Positions 22,521 to 35,628 of a stretch of 64,000 nucleotides of DNA are shown here, one piece after another. The notes under the pieces were generated by a model, which saw only the letters and a program-made list of their open reading frames with translations, did no database searches and was not told the origin of the DNA. Source of the stretch: Cornus controversa (taxonomy: Eukaryota > Streptophyta > Magnoliopsida > Cornales > Cornaceae); the NCBI GenBank assembly GCA_026545225.1, contig CM048847.1:8054501-8118500 (forward strand). The letters run 5' to 3'. Each line of letters opens with the position of its first letter. Positions within the stretch are counted from its first letter, which is position 1. Both the position numbers and the translations under genes were made by a program.

Positions 22521-24080
22521 TGTTCAACGTGCAAAACGCGATAAAATATTATGTAATAGTGTTGTTGTTGTTTTACACTTCGACAAAAAAGAATTTATAA
22601 AAACCTACAAATACTCTACTAAAATTAGTAAAGTGATGAGTAGGGGTCGAACCCACACAGACTGCGTTGGTTTCGTTGTTAAGCTATCAAGACCTTATCT
22701 AATTTAATTCAAAAATAATTTGTTTTATTTGTTTTAAAATATGGTGCTAAAATTAAATGACATAAAATAAAAACATAAATAAATGATAGATAAAATTCAA
22801 GAGAGAGAAGTCTAGGGTCTTGACTTCACCACTAGCATCATACCATTGTCGATTGAAATTACTTTGGGTAAAATTCTACAATATGCATAAATAAGATTCA
22901 TGGAACGATGAACATACAATTAAGGTCTAAGCAATAACCCATCTTCGGTTGGCACGAATCGTCTACCTAAACTAGGGTGTAGCACGACTCGTCTTTCCTA
23001 GGCATGGCCTATCAAAGTCCTTGTCTCATACACAAATGTTCACAATGAAATTGTCAAGAGGATATATTCAAACACTCACTAAGTTACAACCCATCTTCAG
23101 TTGGCACGAATCGTCTACCTAAACTAGGGTGTAGCACGACTCGTCTTCCCTAGGCATGGACTGTCAAAGTTATATGTTCATACATGCAATGAAAACTTGT
23201 TGTATAATTATCATTCATTTTTAATCTCTTATGCGAATGATTTGAGTTCAATCAAGATAAAATATCATCTAAGACAAGACAACATTAAATCAAGAATGAT
23301 TATAAACATTTAAGCAACCATAAATGCACATCTATGCAATTGTCACTTATTACACAAATGATACAAAATTGTCCTCAAAATTATACAACCATATACATAA
23401 AAAAAATAATCCCCAAATATAACTCAATCAACAATGATACTTAGCTAGGGCTTCGTTAAACCCCTAGGAAGAAGTTAGCTCCTCATGGTAGTTGTTGAAC
23501 CCTCCCTTTTCTTTCTGTCCATCGTCACGAATCGCCTCCGTCTTTTCTCTCTGCTCTTCTCCAGAATACCCTAGCTTTCTCCTCTTTTTCTCTCTTTTAT
23601 TCAGCGAAGAAAACACAAACGGGACACCTCACCTCCCAAAGTGGCAAATGCGCATAAGAAAATGGCACATGCGTCTCAAAAGTGGCATTTGCGCCCAAAA
23701 AGTGGCAGTTGCACAAATAGGGCAGAAAGTTGCCTTAAACGTCCGTTTTAGGAAATTTTCGTGAAATATGAAATTGTACAGAATTGAATTTTCTTTAACT
23801 TAGGCGAAGTTTGGGTCATTTTAACAATTATGTACAAAATTATGGTCTGAATACCAACACGGATCCAGGACTTTTTAGGCCTGAATTGGCCCAATCTTCA
23901 ATGTGAATAGGCCTAACACCATCTGTAGCCCGATTACACCATTATTAATTAGGATTACCCTCAATCACCTGAAATCTTGAAAAGATTAAAATTATTAATA
24001 AAAACATGAAATAAATATTAGTAAGACACTAATTCATATAATTTTAAAGGCATTGAATATGCAATATTCATTACTTATCA
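22521..24080 (-). mobile_element. Athila-like 3' LTR (minus) nested in gag
   Basis: 1,560-bp LTR, TG at 22521 and CA at 24080. The bases before it, CAAAT (22516-22520), nearly match CAAAC (35629-35633) after the other LTR, a slightly decayed TSD. The next bases (cacctccaaacttacatatt) are a minus-strand polypurine tract plus a conserved block shared with the Athila element at 40791, which sets the orientation. Small open frames in it are noise. Confidence 0.82.
23635..23710 (-). repeat. Short repeat cluster, GTGGCATTTGCGC type
   Basis: Four variants of gtggcaaatgcgc spaced about 20 bp apart; repeated in the partner LTR remnant at about 35186-35262. In LTR orientation the cluster lies about 370-445 bp from the LTR start. 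Confidence 0.7.
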
Positions 24081-24822
24081 CACCTCCAAACTTACATATT
24101 GCTAGTTTCTTAGCAATACACAACTAAAAATGAAATAAAACAACTAAACTACTTCCTCGTTCATGGGAGATCCGATTGCATTTAGCATATACAACAAGCC
24201 TTTTAAACCCCTAGGTTACCCCTAGTGGACGAGTGAAGTCTCGTGAGGGTTTCCAGAGATGTTACTCACAAACATGCCAAAATTCCTATTTCAAACATTA
24301 ATCAAGACAAAGACTACAAAATGCAGTTAAAAGACTCGCTTTCAAGAATACTTTCAAATCCCTAAATTCCATAATTTAAAACAATGGTTCTCATACAACA
24401 TTTACAACAACACAACTCAAAGAAACCAACTCTAGCCCCCTCGTGAAAAGTGAACTAGCATTCATCAATGTGGATTAACTCGGCCCTGAGTGAGCAATTA
24501 CAAGTCCCTTCAATTTATTGGATCCCCTTATTGAATTTTTGTCACTCAAAACATGAACACATGCAAATTTTTTATTTTTTTATTTTTTTATTTACTTTTT
24601 TTTAATTTTATATATGGTTGTGCAATGCCCGGGTTTATTAGGCTTTCGAATTGATCCATATAGCGAACTTTCAGCCTGTGACTCCCAAACCAAATGGATT
24701 TAGGGCACCAGGTTTCAAGATACCCTGAAGGACCTAATAACTCGAATCAAAACGGCCACAAACCATAGACTAACCAACAACGCAATGCCCAGGTTTATTA
24801 GGCTTTCGAATTGGTCCACAAA
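24081..24822 (-). mobile_element. Remnant of Athila-like internal 3' end
   Basis: Non-coding. The region gactcccaaaccaaatgg...tagggcaccaggt (about 24680-24710) matches 41268-41302 of the young Athila element. A 160-bp-spaced repeat of gcaatgcccrggtttattag occurs at 24622 and 24782. The sequence stops at about 24822, where LARD-like LTR sequence starts mid-LTR: a deletion junction. Confidence 0.6.
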
Positions 24823-25828
24823 CCAGTGGCGCGTGGGTGGAGACTCAACCTTGGGAGCTGGGTTTTCACGGCGTGATTTTGGCTCGGCTCGGCTCGGCTA
24901 GTAGATCCGTTACGGTGAGCCATTGGGTTCAGTTGCTAGTTGGTTGGGTCTGGTTCGGTGATGCTCCGGTAGCTTATGCGCATGGTGGGTCTTGCCAGAA
25001 GTGATGGTTTATGTGGTTGTGCAGGTGGTGACTATGCCGAGGAGGGTGGCTCACGGCTGGGCTGCGAGGTAGTTGGAGTGGTGAGTTTTTGGGTGGCCAT
25101 AGCAGTTCGGTTTAACAGTAAATGGTGGTTGTTCAGGCTGTCCACGGTGGTGAGTGGTGGCTGTTTTGACTTCGGGTATGGTTGTGCATGGGTTCGGCTT
25201 TGGAGTCTGTGAGAGTGCCGAAGCTTGGTGCTTGAAATTGGGGTTGTTTGTTGATAGCTTGGGGTGGTTTCGGCGAGAAGCTCGTAACCCATTCGGCTGG
25301 TTGGTGGTGGCCGAAGGTGGTGTTAACCATGGATGGCATTGACTGGGTTATGGTTGGTGCCCGACAGTGGTCTGCTCGGTGGTGTTTGGCTGGGTTCACG
25401 GCTGGGCTTTCTTGGGCCGGCCGTGGGTGAGGGTGTTGATGCATGGTGGTGTGGATGGTATTTTCCAGCGAGGAGCACATGTGGTGGGTTTGGTTGGTTT
25501 GGACAGTGAGTTGTTATATTGGATTTTTGGTTTCTCTTCATGGAAAATGATTTGAGTTATCATGGGATTTAGTTCTTGTTTGGGCCTCAAATTTGATTTA
25601 AACTTGAGTTATTTCATTGGCCACAATATTGGATCATTGAATTAGGCCTCATGATAATTGGGTTGGATTTGATTTTGAGATGGGCTAAAATAGAGTTGGG
25701 CTTAGACTGTGGAATTGGGCTGAATTCAGTTATGGTTCGGGTTCACATGTGACCTGGACACGGAATTGGACCGGGACTTAGAGATGGGCCGCTTTGCAAG
25801 CGCTGACACAATAAGAGCGGGACTTAAG

Positions 25829-27369
25829 GCAAGTTGATTCTTGCCTCTATCTCTATGTGTATTTGACTATATTGACTAATTTTACATATGTTCTTAATTT
25901 AGTCATATGTGGCGTTTGCATATATATATATATATATATATGTGCATATATATATATAAAGATGTTTATATATATGTACGTGGGATGTGAGGATATATAT
26001 ATATATATATGTGTGGGTAGATATATATATATGTGTGTGTGTGGGCTTAGGGGGTAAGAGCATGGTTATATGCATATTTAGATATTGAGACATGTAAAGC
26101 ATGCTAAATTATGTATGTATATTTAGCTAGATGTTGCCTTGTATGCATATATGACTCTTATACATTAGTTGAATATATGTAAGTATAGACGTGATTATAT
26201 ATGGGGTGCAGTAGTTGAAATGCATGCTAACTTGATTATAGCATAGAAGAGCATTGAAAAAGCATGAAATATGTGAATTGTTCAGTATGTTTTTACTGCC
26301 TACATGGGCGACATGATATATATACATATATATTGCGTGATTGTATATAGTTGTAAGAATGCATGTTGGTTGCTCGTAGTAAATGCATGATTGGAATGAA
26401 AGCATGATTATATTTATGCTAATATACGTGTACGTGTGATTATATGCAAGATGTGACATCTATATATATGTTGTGTATGTGCAAATGTGATTATGAATGA
26501 TTTCGATGGAAAGTGTGTTTATTGGTGAAAACGTGAAGATGTGATGTTTATAGATTTATGCATGAGAGATGTAATTTCCTGAAAATGCATAAGCATGATG
26601 ATTTCCATGATATGAGTGTGATGACATTGTGACAATCTTGGGTGAAAGGAAAATGCATTGATTTGACAAAAATGCATTAATGGTGTGGATAAGTGCATGG
26701 GTGTGATTATATGCACTATATATATGATTTTGGGGCAGGAGTGTGAAATTAAGATAAGGGGAAGGCCCCTAGGGTGAAAGACCCAAAACTTGGCCAAGAG
26801 GAGGTGCTCCCTTCGGGTTAGTAACCCGATAAAGCACAAGCAGAGTTTGGGTGCCGAAGAGACCCTTACTATTGGAGTGATGAGAAAGCCCCCTATGAAT
26901 TAGTTTGGTGTGAGTTATATACGTATGTATTTGCACTTTATGTGAAGCATCATGCATGATTTGAGAAATGTAGATGTTTGGGTAAAAATGCATGAGCATG
27001 TGCATTTATGCATGTTCAATGGATCTTGTTGAGTAGGTGACGTGATATTTGATTTATATTCTTCATGTAAATGCTTCTGTTCATATATGTTTTCTATACA
27101 TAATGACGTTGGACGTGTACTGCCTTGAACATATTGTAAATGATTCTCATAAGTCATGTATAGTTGATTTAAATGTTCATAAATGCTAAAACTGCCATGT
27201 GCATTGTTGGTTCATGTATGCTAGGAGGGGCATGACTTTAAATATTGTTATATATTTAAGTGCATGTATATTTTTGAGAATATGTGAGGATCGACCTGCT
27301 GCTGCGATGATAGTATGGTTCTATATACCTTGTTGGGCCTTTGAGCTCACCCCCTCCCAGGTTTTGCAG
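25829..27369 (+). other. Predicted GC-AG intron in 5' LTR
   Basis: AAG|GCAAGTTG at 25829 and ctcccaggttttgcag ending at 27369. The paired signals are identical in the 3' LTR. Confidence 0.4.
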
Positions 27370-27595
27370 GTATCGCTGATTACGGAGTCGGTTAGAGGAC
27401 TCATAGTACCGGTGGCAGAGGTAGTAGTTAAATTCTTTAGAATTTAATGTATAACTAGGATATTTGGATTAGATGTATGGAGCGATTATGGTGATTCAGT
27501 TCCTTCAGATGTATTTCATTCATGTGATGTATAGATGTAATACGGACATTCAAGGACTGAGACATGTATTTTTTTTATTCCATTATGCATGTTGT

Positions 27596-27684
27596 AGAAA
27601 TGCTGGGGGGACACGTGCCCAGAAGTGTCCATTTTTATTATTTAGATATAAATGCTGGGGGGACACGTGCCCAGAAGTGTCCAT
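27596..27684 (+). repeat. Two G-box palindrome units (5' LTR)
   Basis: ggggacacgtgcccagaag occurs twice, 54 bp apart, each flanked by GGACAC/GTGTCC arms. The equivalent pair in the 3' LTR is at about 34595-34683. Confidence 0.85.
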
Positions 27685-27929
27685 ATGAATTGTAAAGCAG
27701 GTGTAACATGCCAGGAGCTGATTATTTAGAATGGGTCATGCCCAATTTTCGTGAAAATCCTTTGCAAGGGCTATTGATGATCTTATGTCACCTGAAGGGT
27801 GCACATATAGAATGCTTCCGCAATAGAATAGATAAAAATGAGATTAAGGTGTGGGAACTTGAGGTGAAATTACGGATTCACCCCCGTTTCCCTCGCTCCT
27901 AACCGGGTGTCGGAAACCGGGGCGCAACA

Positions 27930-28290
27930 ACGTGGTATCAGAGCTCTAGGTCAGAATACCTAGGGACGACGGGTAGTGTTCAGATAACATTTGGAATTAT
28001 GGGGGTTAGATCAAGTCTCTGATACCAACAACGTGGTATCAGAGCTCTAGGTCAGAATACCTAGGGACGACGGGTAGTGTTCAGATAACATTTGGAATTA
28101 TGGGGGTTAGATCAAGTCTCTGATACCAACAACGTGGTATCAGAGCTCTAGGTCAGAATACCTAGGGACGACGGGTAGTGTTCAGATAACATTTGGAATT
28201 ATGGGGGTTAGATCAAGTCTCTGATACCAACAACATGGTATCAGAGCTCTAGGTTGGAATACCTAGGGACAACGGGAATGGACATATCAC
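27930..28290 (+). repeat. Primer-binding site region repeated in 101-bp tandem units
   Basis: TGGTATCAGAGC occurs at 27933, 28034, 28135 and 28236, exactly 101 bp apart. The first three units are essentially identical over their full length; the fourth diverges after about 45 bp. A further degenerate copy (tggtatctatcagagcacta) lies near 28341. Only the first copy is in the normal position next to the LTR. Confidence 0.92.
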
Positions 28291-30972
28291 GTGTATGGTT
28301 AAGAATGTTGGATTTTGTACCTGATACCAGACTGGTATCTATCAGAGCACTAGGTTGGAATACCTAAGGGCAACGGGTAAAGGTTGAGGATTTGAGGAAC
28401 TTATGGATTGCTAGTAAAGCACTAGGTTTGGAAAACCTAGGGTATCAAAGTCGTAGGTTCGAATACCTAAGGAAGGGGTCAAATCACGTGTTGATTTGGA
28501 GATAGGCAATGGTTGATAGTTGTCTAGATGGTAGGTTTGAATACCTATGGACGGTAGTGGAATGATTTGCTCGGTTTGAGCAATCCAAATGAAAGATCAA
28601 AGAGTTGGGGTGTGAAACTGGTTTCGGTTGGTAAGACTCCCAGAGTTGGTTGAGTTTAGGCCTTTGATTTGGTGTTTAAGTCTCATTAGTGAGCAATGAA
28701 GAGATACCGCAAAGAAAAATTGCGAGGGTTTAAGTCCTTACAGACACTTAGGGGCTATGATGTGTTGTTAATAAGTGTATTGCCGAGGTTGGCAATTGAG
28801 ATTGAGATGGGATACAAGGAAGGCATATTGCCGGAGTTGGGCTAACTGGGAAAAATGGCCTGATCAAACATTTTTCTTGGATTAGCGTTTCTCTTACAAT
28901 ACGCTGGCTCTTGTAGACGTTGAGTTGTTTCGTCCGGATGACGACAGATAAAGAATTCCCAATAGTAGGGATAGGTCACTGAAAGTGATTGGTGTAGATA
29001 GTTAAGGTTGCTACCTGAGACTACAGATGTGGATAGATTGGTAGGTGTTTACCAATGAGTACAGAGGATGAGAGTAGGTTGGTTTGAACCGCTCTAGAGT
29101 TTGTGTTCTAGTATGTGTGTAGTAGGGGGACTGGGCCGTGTTTCACACTTGCTCAGGCAGAGAAAGTACTGAGACCGTGTACGGACAGTGGTATTTTCCT
29201 AGTGTTAGCCCGAGGGCTAGGATTTTGATTTGATTTGATGCATCATATTTCATATCATGCATGGTACGTGTTTATTTGATTGACATGTTGTATGTTATAT
29301 GCTATGTGCTTTACGTGATTCATGTGACTGTGCATTACCCTTTTGTGTTGCATTTGGTGTCACCTGGCTAGTAGTGGCATGTAGTCACCTAGAAATTTCA
29401 GTCTTGAGAATTGGTAAACCTGGGTAGAGGTTTGAAACTGAGTGGACTACGATGTTGAAATAGACATGTAGTGATAGGCTTTGAGAGTATCAGTCTGGAA
29501 TTGTGGAGAAAGGTATGGTTTACCTTGTAGTTTCCCAAACCAAGAGTTTGGTGACTCAGATTTGTGTTGTAATCATTGCACAACAATGAGGACTCGAAAT
29601 TGACCTAATTCTTGGAGTCAACGGACATGTGATGATTTTGATGATGCATTGGCGATGCATCGTAATGCCTAGGTGCTGATTAATGCAATGGTAATGCATG
29701 GAAGGATTTGTGGGGTCCTAGACGAAGCAGTCAGGATCTTGGGGTGTCAAGTGAGATGCTGGAAAGGAATGGATAAACACCCGAGCAGTCAAAAACGTCC
29801 GCTAGGATTAATGGACGAGTAAGTCGGATTCATTCCTTAGGTAAAGGTGATTGTGAAGTTAAGGGCATGTAAAACCCTAATCTTGGCACCAAATGCCAAC
29901 GGAATGTAGTCCACAAGAATGGACAGGATTGGATGATTTGTTTTGGACAGGTGCACTCCTTATGTGCCTTGACCTCAGTGGAGTGGGGATATGATATTAA
30001 GAGAAGGATAAGTTGATAATGGATGAGGATCCTGACATATGGTATCTGAAGTGAGGATAGTTTCTTACCATGAAGGGGAGAGGTGGACGCAGTGGATATG
30101 TAGATGCAGTGGGTTGCGGCCACTATATGGTTGCTGTTTGGTTGCTGTAGGTGACCTCAAACTTTCATTGGTAAGGGCTGTCTAAAGTGAAGTGCTAATA
30201 TGAAAGGAATTCTCTCTAACTGTCAACTAATTCCTTGGTAAGAAGGATGAAAAAGGGTAGATGTTTCCCCTCTTGAGTAATGAGAGTGTGAAGTTAGTGG
30301 GATGTAAGATTCTGGACTTGGCATTGGATTCCAGTGGGTTGTGGTCTATGAGATTGGGCAGGATTATGTGGCTTGCTGCGGCGAGTACATTGTTATGTGG
30401 TTTGTATTGGCGAGTGCACTGTTATGTGCCTTGCTGGTGAGTGCGCTCGTGATGTGCACTGGATTGATATGACTTGTGTTGTGATGATGCCCAAGATATT
30501 AGACTAAGCCCGGGAATGATATGCCAGAGATTGAAAGTCGTGTTTGGTAATGAAACGATGACCTTGAGTATTGATGATCCCGGATTATAGGGAAGTATCA
30601 CTGTGAGTGATTGGAATGATTAGTCGAAGGTGTTGCCTTAGACTAGTGATCGAGATGGACTAGATAGGTCTCGAGATGGAGACTGTGGACTCTACGAAGC
30701 AAGTACTTCAGAGGATTTCGTGAGTGAACCGTACGTGGGCTTGGGAGTCACTCAGCCACGTCACAGAAGTGGTTATATTGCCTTACGGCAGTCGAGATGC
30801 ACTGTTGTGCAAGACTTGAGGGTTATGAGTTAGGTGTTGCAAGTGTAGCGCCTAGGGTATGTGGAGAGAGAAAGTGACGATCATTGGCGAGAATGACGTC
30901 TGGTAAGGATTGGTTTTGGAAAGACCATAACTATGCTAATTTCGAGGACGAAATTCCTTGAAGGAGGGGAGG
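28291..30972 (+). other. Non-coding internal region of LARD-like element
   Basis: No gag or pol motif is recognised in any frame. Between 28341 and 28560 there are further decayed repeats of the primer-binding-site downstream block (aggttggaataccta, aggttcgaataccta). The end, tttcgaggacgaaattcctt then aaggaggggagg (30961-30972), matches the conserved 3' end and polypurine tract of Tekay-type elements, showing descent from a coding ancestor. Confidence 0.65.
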
Positions 30973-30973
30973 T

Positions 30974-32997
30974 TGTAAGGACCGAAATTATTTTGACTGG
31001 TTCTGGGTAAATTTTGACCGAATTTTTTTTTTCGAATAAGTTAAATTCGGAACAAATGTGGATATATATACATGGAATTATATATTTATAAAGAGATGGA
31101 GAAGATTTTGTACGTGGGATTATAATAATGCCGGAGGATACATGTATATATATATATGGATATATATATATAGGGGATATATTTATATTAAATTATAAAT
31201 ATATCTATTAAGTACCTACATATATGTGTGGGCTTATGTGCAATTATGAAGAAAGGTGGGTGCACATGTATGATTACAAGTATACGTGTATATGTGTGTT
31301 ATGATGTTTATACATATGTGCACAAATAGAAACTTACACATGTGGTATAATATGTTTAATATGTATATATATACATAACTTGTGGAGGAGATTAAATTAG
31401 GAACTTGTGGACCACAATAGAAGAAAAGAAGAGAAAGGCAAACATGGGTCAGCCGAGTAAAGAAAAGAAAAGAAAAAGAAGAAAAGAAAAGAAAAGAGAA
31501 AAGAAGAAAGAAAGAAAAGAAAAAGAAAAAGGAAAAGAAGAGAGAGAAGGAGAAGTCGGGGAGAGAGAACCGAGAGGGATCGGGAAGAGAGAGAGCCACC
31601 GAGAGAGGAGGAACACCGGCGGTGGGCCTTCGGGTTCACGAAGGTGAGGGGCTGCGAGTGGCTTACGGCGGTGGCGGTGGTGGAGACACGGTTGGGCCGT
31701 GGTTGGCGCAGCTGAAAGCGGTCACTCGGCTGGTGCGATGAGCGACGGTGGAGGCTCTGTTGCGTATGGCGGTTCACGGGTGGTTTCAGCCTCCTGTGAT
31801 GGCGCTCCGGCAGTGGCGCGTGAGTGGAGACTCAACCTTGGGAGCTGGGTTTTCACGGCGTGATTTTGGCTCGGCTCGGCTCGGCTAGTAGATCCGTTAC
31901 GGTGAGCCATTGGGTTCAGTTGCTAGTTGGTTGGGTCTGGTTCGGTGATGCTCCGGTAGCTTATGCGCATGGTGGGTCTTGCCAGAAGTGATGGTTTATG
32001 TGGTTGTGCAGGTGGTGACTATGCCGAGGAGGGTGGCTCACGGCTGGGCTGCGAGGTAGTTGGAGTGGTGAGTTTTTGGGTGGCCATAGCAGTTCAGTTT
32101 AACAATAAATGGTGGTTGTTCAGGCTGTCCACGGTGGTGAGTGGTGGCTGTTTTGACTTCGGGTATGGTTGTGCATGGGTTCGGCTTTGGAGTCTGTGAG
32201 AGTGCCGAAGCTTGGTGCTTGAAATTGGGGTTGTTTGTTGATAGCTTGGGGTGGTTTCGGCGAGAAGCTCGTAACCCATTCGGCTGGTTGGTGGTGGCCG
32301 AAGGTGGTGGTAACCATGGATGGTATTGACTGGGTTATGGTTGGTGCCTGACAGTGGTCTGCTAGGTGGTGTTTGGCTGGGTTCACGGCTGGGCTTTCTT
32401 GGGCCGGCCGTGGGTGAGGGTGTTGATGCATGGTGGTGTGGATGGTATTTTCCAGCGAGGAGCACATGTGGTGAGTTTGGTTGGTTTGGACAGTGAGTTG
32501 TTATATTGGATTTTTGGTTTCTCTTCATGGAAAATGATTTGAGTTATCATGGGATTTAGTTCTTGTTTGGGCCTCAAATTTGATTTAAACTTGAGTTATT
32601 TCATTGGCCACAATATTGGATCATTGAATTAGGCCTCATGATAATTGGGTTGGATTTGATTTTGAGATGGGCTAAAATAGAGTTGGGCTTAGACTGTGGA
32701 ATTGGGCTGAATTCAGTTATGGTTCGGGTTCACATGTGACTTGGACACGGAATTGGACCGGGACTTAGAGATGGGCCGCTTTGCAAGCGCTGACACAATA
32801 AGAGCGGGACTTAAGGCAAGTTGATTCTTGCCTCTATCTCTATGTGTATTTGACTATATTGACTAATTTTACATATGTTCTTAATTTAGTCATATGTGGC
32901 GTTTGCATATATATATATATATGTGCATATATATATATAAAGATGTTTATATATATGTACGTGGGATGTGAGGATATATATATATATATGTGTGGGT

Positions 32998-33040
<43 letters not shown>

Positions 33041-34928
33041 GGCTTAGGGGGTAAGAGCATGGTTATATGCATATTTAGAGATTGAGACATGTAAAGCATG
33101 CTAAATTATGTATGTATATTTAGCTAGATGTTGCCTTGTATGCATATATGACTCTTATACATTAGTTGAATATATGTAAGTATAGACGTGATTATATATG
33201 GGGTGCAGTAGTTGAAATGCATGCTAACTTGATTATAGCATAGAAGAGCATTGAAAAAGCATGAAATATGTGAATTGTTCGGTATGTTTTTACTGCCTAC
33301 ATGGGCGACATGATATATATACATATATATTGCGTGATTGTATATAGTTGTAAGAATGCATGTTGGTTGCTCGTAGTAAATGCATGATTGGAATGAAAGC
33401 ATGATTATATTTATGCTAATATACGTGTACGTGTGATTATATGCAAGATGTGACATCTATATATATGTTGTGTATGTTCAAATGTGATTATGAATGATTT
33501 CGATGGAAAGTGTGTTTATTGGTGAAAACGTGAAGATGTGATGTTTATAGATTTATGCATGAGAGATGTAATTTTCCTGAAAATGCATAAGCATGATGAT
33601 TTCCATGATATGAGTGTGATGACATTGTGACAATCTTGGGTGAAAGGAAAATGCATTGATTTGACAAAAATGCATTCATGGTGTAGATAAGTGCATGGGT
33701 GTGATTATATGCACTATATATATGATTTTGGGACAGGAGTGTGAAATTAAGATAAGGGGAAGGCCCCTAGGGTGAAAGACCCAAAACTTGGCCAAGAGGA
33801 GGTGCTCCCTTCGGGTTAGTAACCCGATAAAGCACAAGCAGAGTTTGGGTGCCGAAGAGACCCTTACTATTGGAGTGATGAGAAAGCCCCCTATGAATTA
33901 GTTTGGTGTGAGTTATATACGTTTGTATTTGCACTTTATGTGAAGCATCATGCATGATTTGAGAAATGTAGATGTTTGGGTAAAAATGCATGAGCATGTG
34001 CATTTATGCATGATTCAATGGATCTTGTTGAGTAGGTGACGTGATATTTGATTTACATTCTTCATGTAAATGCTTCTGTTCATATATGTTTTCTATACAT
34101 AATGACGTTGGACGTGTACTGCCTTGAACATATTGTAAATGATTCTCATAAGTCATGTATAGTTGATTTAAATGTTCATAAATGCTAAAACTGCCATGTG
34201 CATTGTTGGTTCATGTATGCTAGGAGGGGCATGACTTTAAATATTGTTATATATTTAAGTGCATGTATATTTTTGAGAATATGTGAAGATCGACCTGCTG
34301 CTGCGATGATAGTATGGTTCTATATACCTTGTTGGGCCTTTGAGCTCACCCCCTCCCAGGTTTTGCAGGTATCGCTGATTACGGAGTCGGTTAGAGGACT
34401 CATAGTACCGGTGGCAGAGGTAGTAGTTAAATTCTTTAGAATTTAATGTATAACTAGGATATTTGGATTAGATGTATGGAGCGATTATGGTGATTCAGTT
34501 CCTTCAGATGTATTTCATTCATGTGATGTATAGATGTAATACGGACATTCAAGGACTGAGACATGTATTTTTTTTATTCCATTATGCATGTTGTAGAAAT
34601 GCTGGGGGGACACGTGCCCAGAAGTGTCCATTTTTATTATTTAGATATAAATGCTGGGGGGACACGTGCCCAGAAGTGTCCATATGAATTGTAAAGCAGG
34701 TGTAACATGCCAGGAGCTGATTATTTAGAATGGGTCATGCCCGATTTTCGTGAAAATCCTTTGCAAGGGCGATTGATGATCTTATGTCACCTGAAGGGTG
34801 CACTTATAGAATGCTTCCGCAATAGAATAGATAAAAATGAGATTAAGGTGTGGGAACTTGAGGTGAAATTACGGATTCACCCCCGTTTCCCTCGCTCCTA
34901 ACTGGGCGTCGGAAACCGGGGCGCAACA
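30974..34928 (+). repeat. LARD-like 3' LTR, full length
   Basis: TG at 30974 (tgtaaggaccgaaatta) and CA at 34928 (ggggcgcaaca). It includes a GA-rich tract at 31413-31545, (AT)n runs near 32908-33033, a GC-AG intron-like pair and two G-box palindromes. Reverse complement of the 1144-5620 solo LTR family. Confidence 0.9.
32816..34368 (+). other. Predicted GC-AG intron in 3' LTR
   Basis: Same donor (AAG|GCAAGTTG) and acceptor (ttttgcag) as in the 5' LTR; predicted length 1,553 bp. Confidence 0.4.
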
Positions 34929-35628
34929 TTATACAACCATATACATAAAAAGAATAATCCCCAAATATAACTCAATCAAAAATGATACTTAGCTAGGGCT
35001 TCGTTAAACTCCTAGGAAGAAGTTAGCTCCTCATGCCAGTTGTTGAAGCCTCCCTTTTCTTTCTGTCCATCGTCACGAATCGCCTCCGTCTTTTCTCTCT
35101 GCTCTCCTCCAGAATACCCTAGCTTTCTCCTCTTTTTCTCTCTTTTATTCAGCGAAGAAAACACAAACGGGACACCTCACCTCCCAAAGTGGCAAATGCG
35201 CATAATAAAATGGCACATGCGCCTCAAAAGTGGCATTTGAGCCCAAAAATTGGCAGCTGCGTAAATAGGGCAGAAAGTTGCCTTAAACGTCCGTTTTAAG
35301 AAATTTTTATGAAATATGAAATTGTACAGAATTGAATTTCCTTTAATTAAGGTGGAGTTTGGGTCGGTTTAACAATTGTGTACGGAGTTATGGTCTGAAT
35401 ACCAACACGGGTCCAGGACTTTTTAGGCCTGAATTGGCCCAATCTTCAATGTGAATAGGCCTAACACCATCTGTAGCCTGATTACACCATTATTAATTAG
35501 AATTACCCTTAATCACCTGAAATCCTGAAAAGATTAAAATTATTAATAAAAACATGAAATAAATATTACTAAGACACTAATTCATATAATTTTAAGGGCA
35601 TTGAATATGCAATATTCATTACTTATCA
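34929..35628 (-). mobile_element. Athila-like 5' LTR remnant
   Basis: Collinear with 23377-24080 of the partner LTR and ending in the same acttatca at 35628. The missing left portion, together with most of the element's internal region, was lost in the deletion that also truncated the LARD-like 5' LTR. Confidence 0.85.

Larger units (their letters stand above)
24823..27929 (+). repeat. LARD-like 5' LTR, lacking its first about 838 bp
   Basis: Collinear with 31812-34928 and almost identical apart from substitutions such as ttcggtttaacagt/ttcagtttaacaat and microsatellite length. The upstream end is a deletion breakpoint rather than an LTR end. Confidence 0.88.
24823..34928 (+). mobile_element. 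Tekay-derived LARD-like element, nested, 5'-truncated
   Basis: Layout: truncated 5' LTR 24823-27929, primer-binding site 27933, about 3.0 kb of internal DNA without coding capacity, polypurine tract 30961-30972, full 3' LTR 30974-34928 (3,955 bp). Long LTRs around a non-coding internal region match the LARD (large retrotransposon derivative) description. The two LTRs differ by few substitutions, so it is young. Its 3' end sits inside an Athila-like LTR; the empty site is at about 23376. Confidence 0.85.

Noticed and set aside
25032-25590. Overlapping open frames of 60-115 codons in the LARD-like LTR, repeated at 32094-32577
   Set aside because: Present in both LTRs simply because LTRs are repeats; no known domain, and frames on both strands overlap.
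28456-28475. tRNA-like B-box (aggttcgaataccta) as a tRNA gene or SINE
   Set aside because: No A-box, no cloverleaf and no terminator; it is a decayed copy of the block downstream of the primer-binding site.
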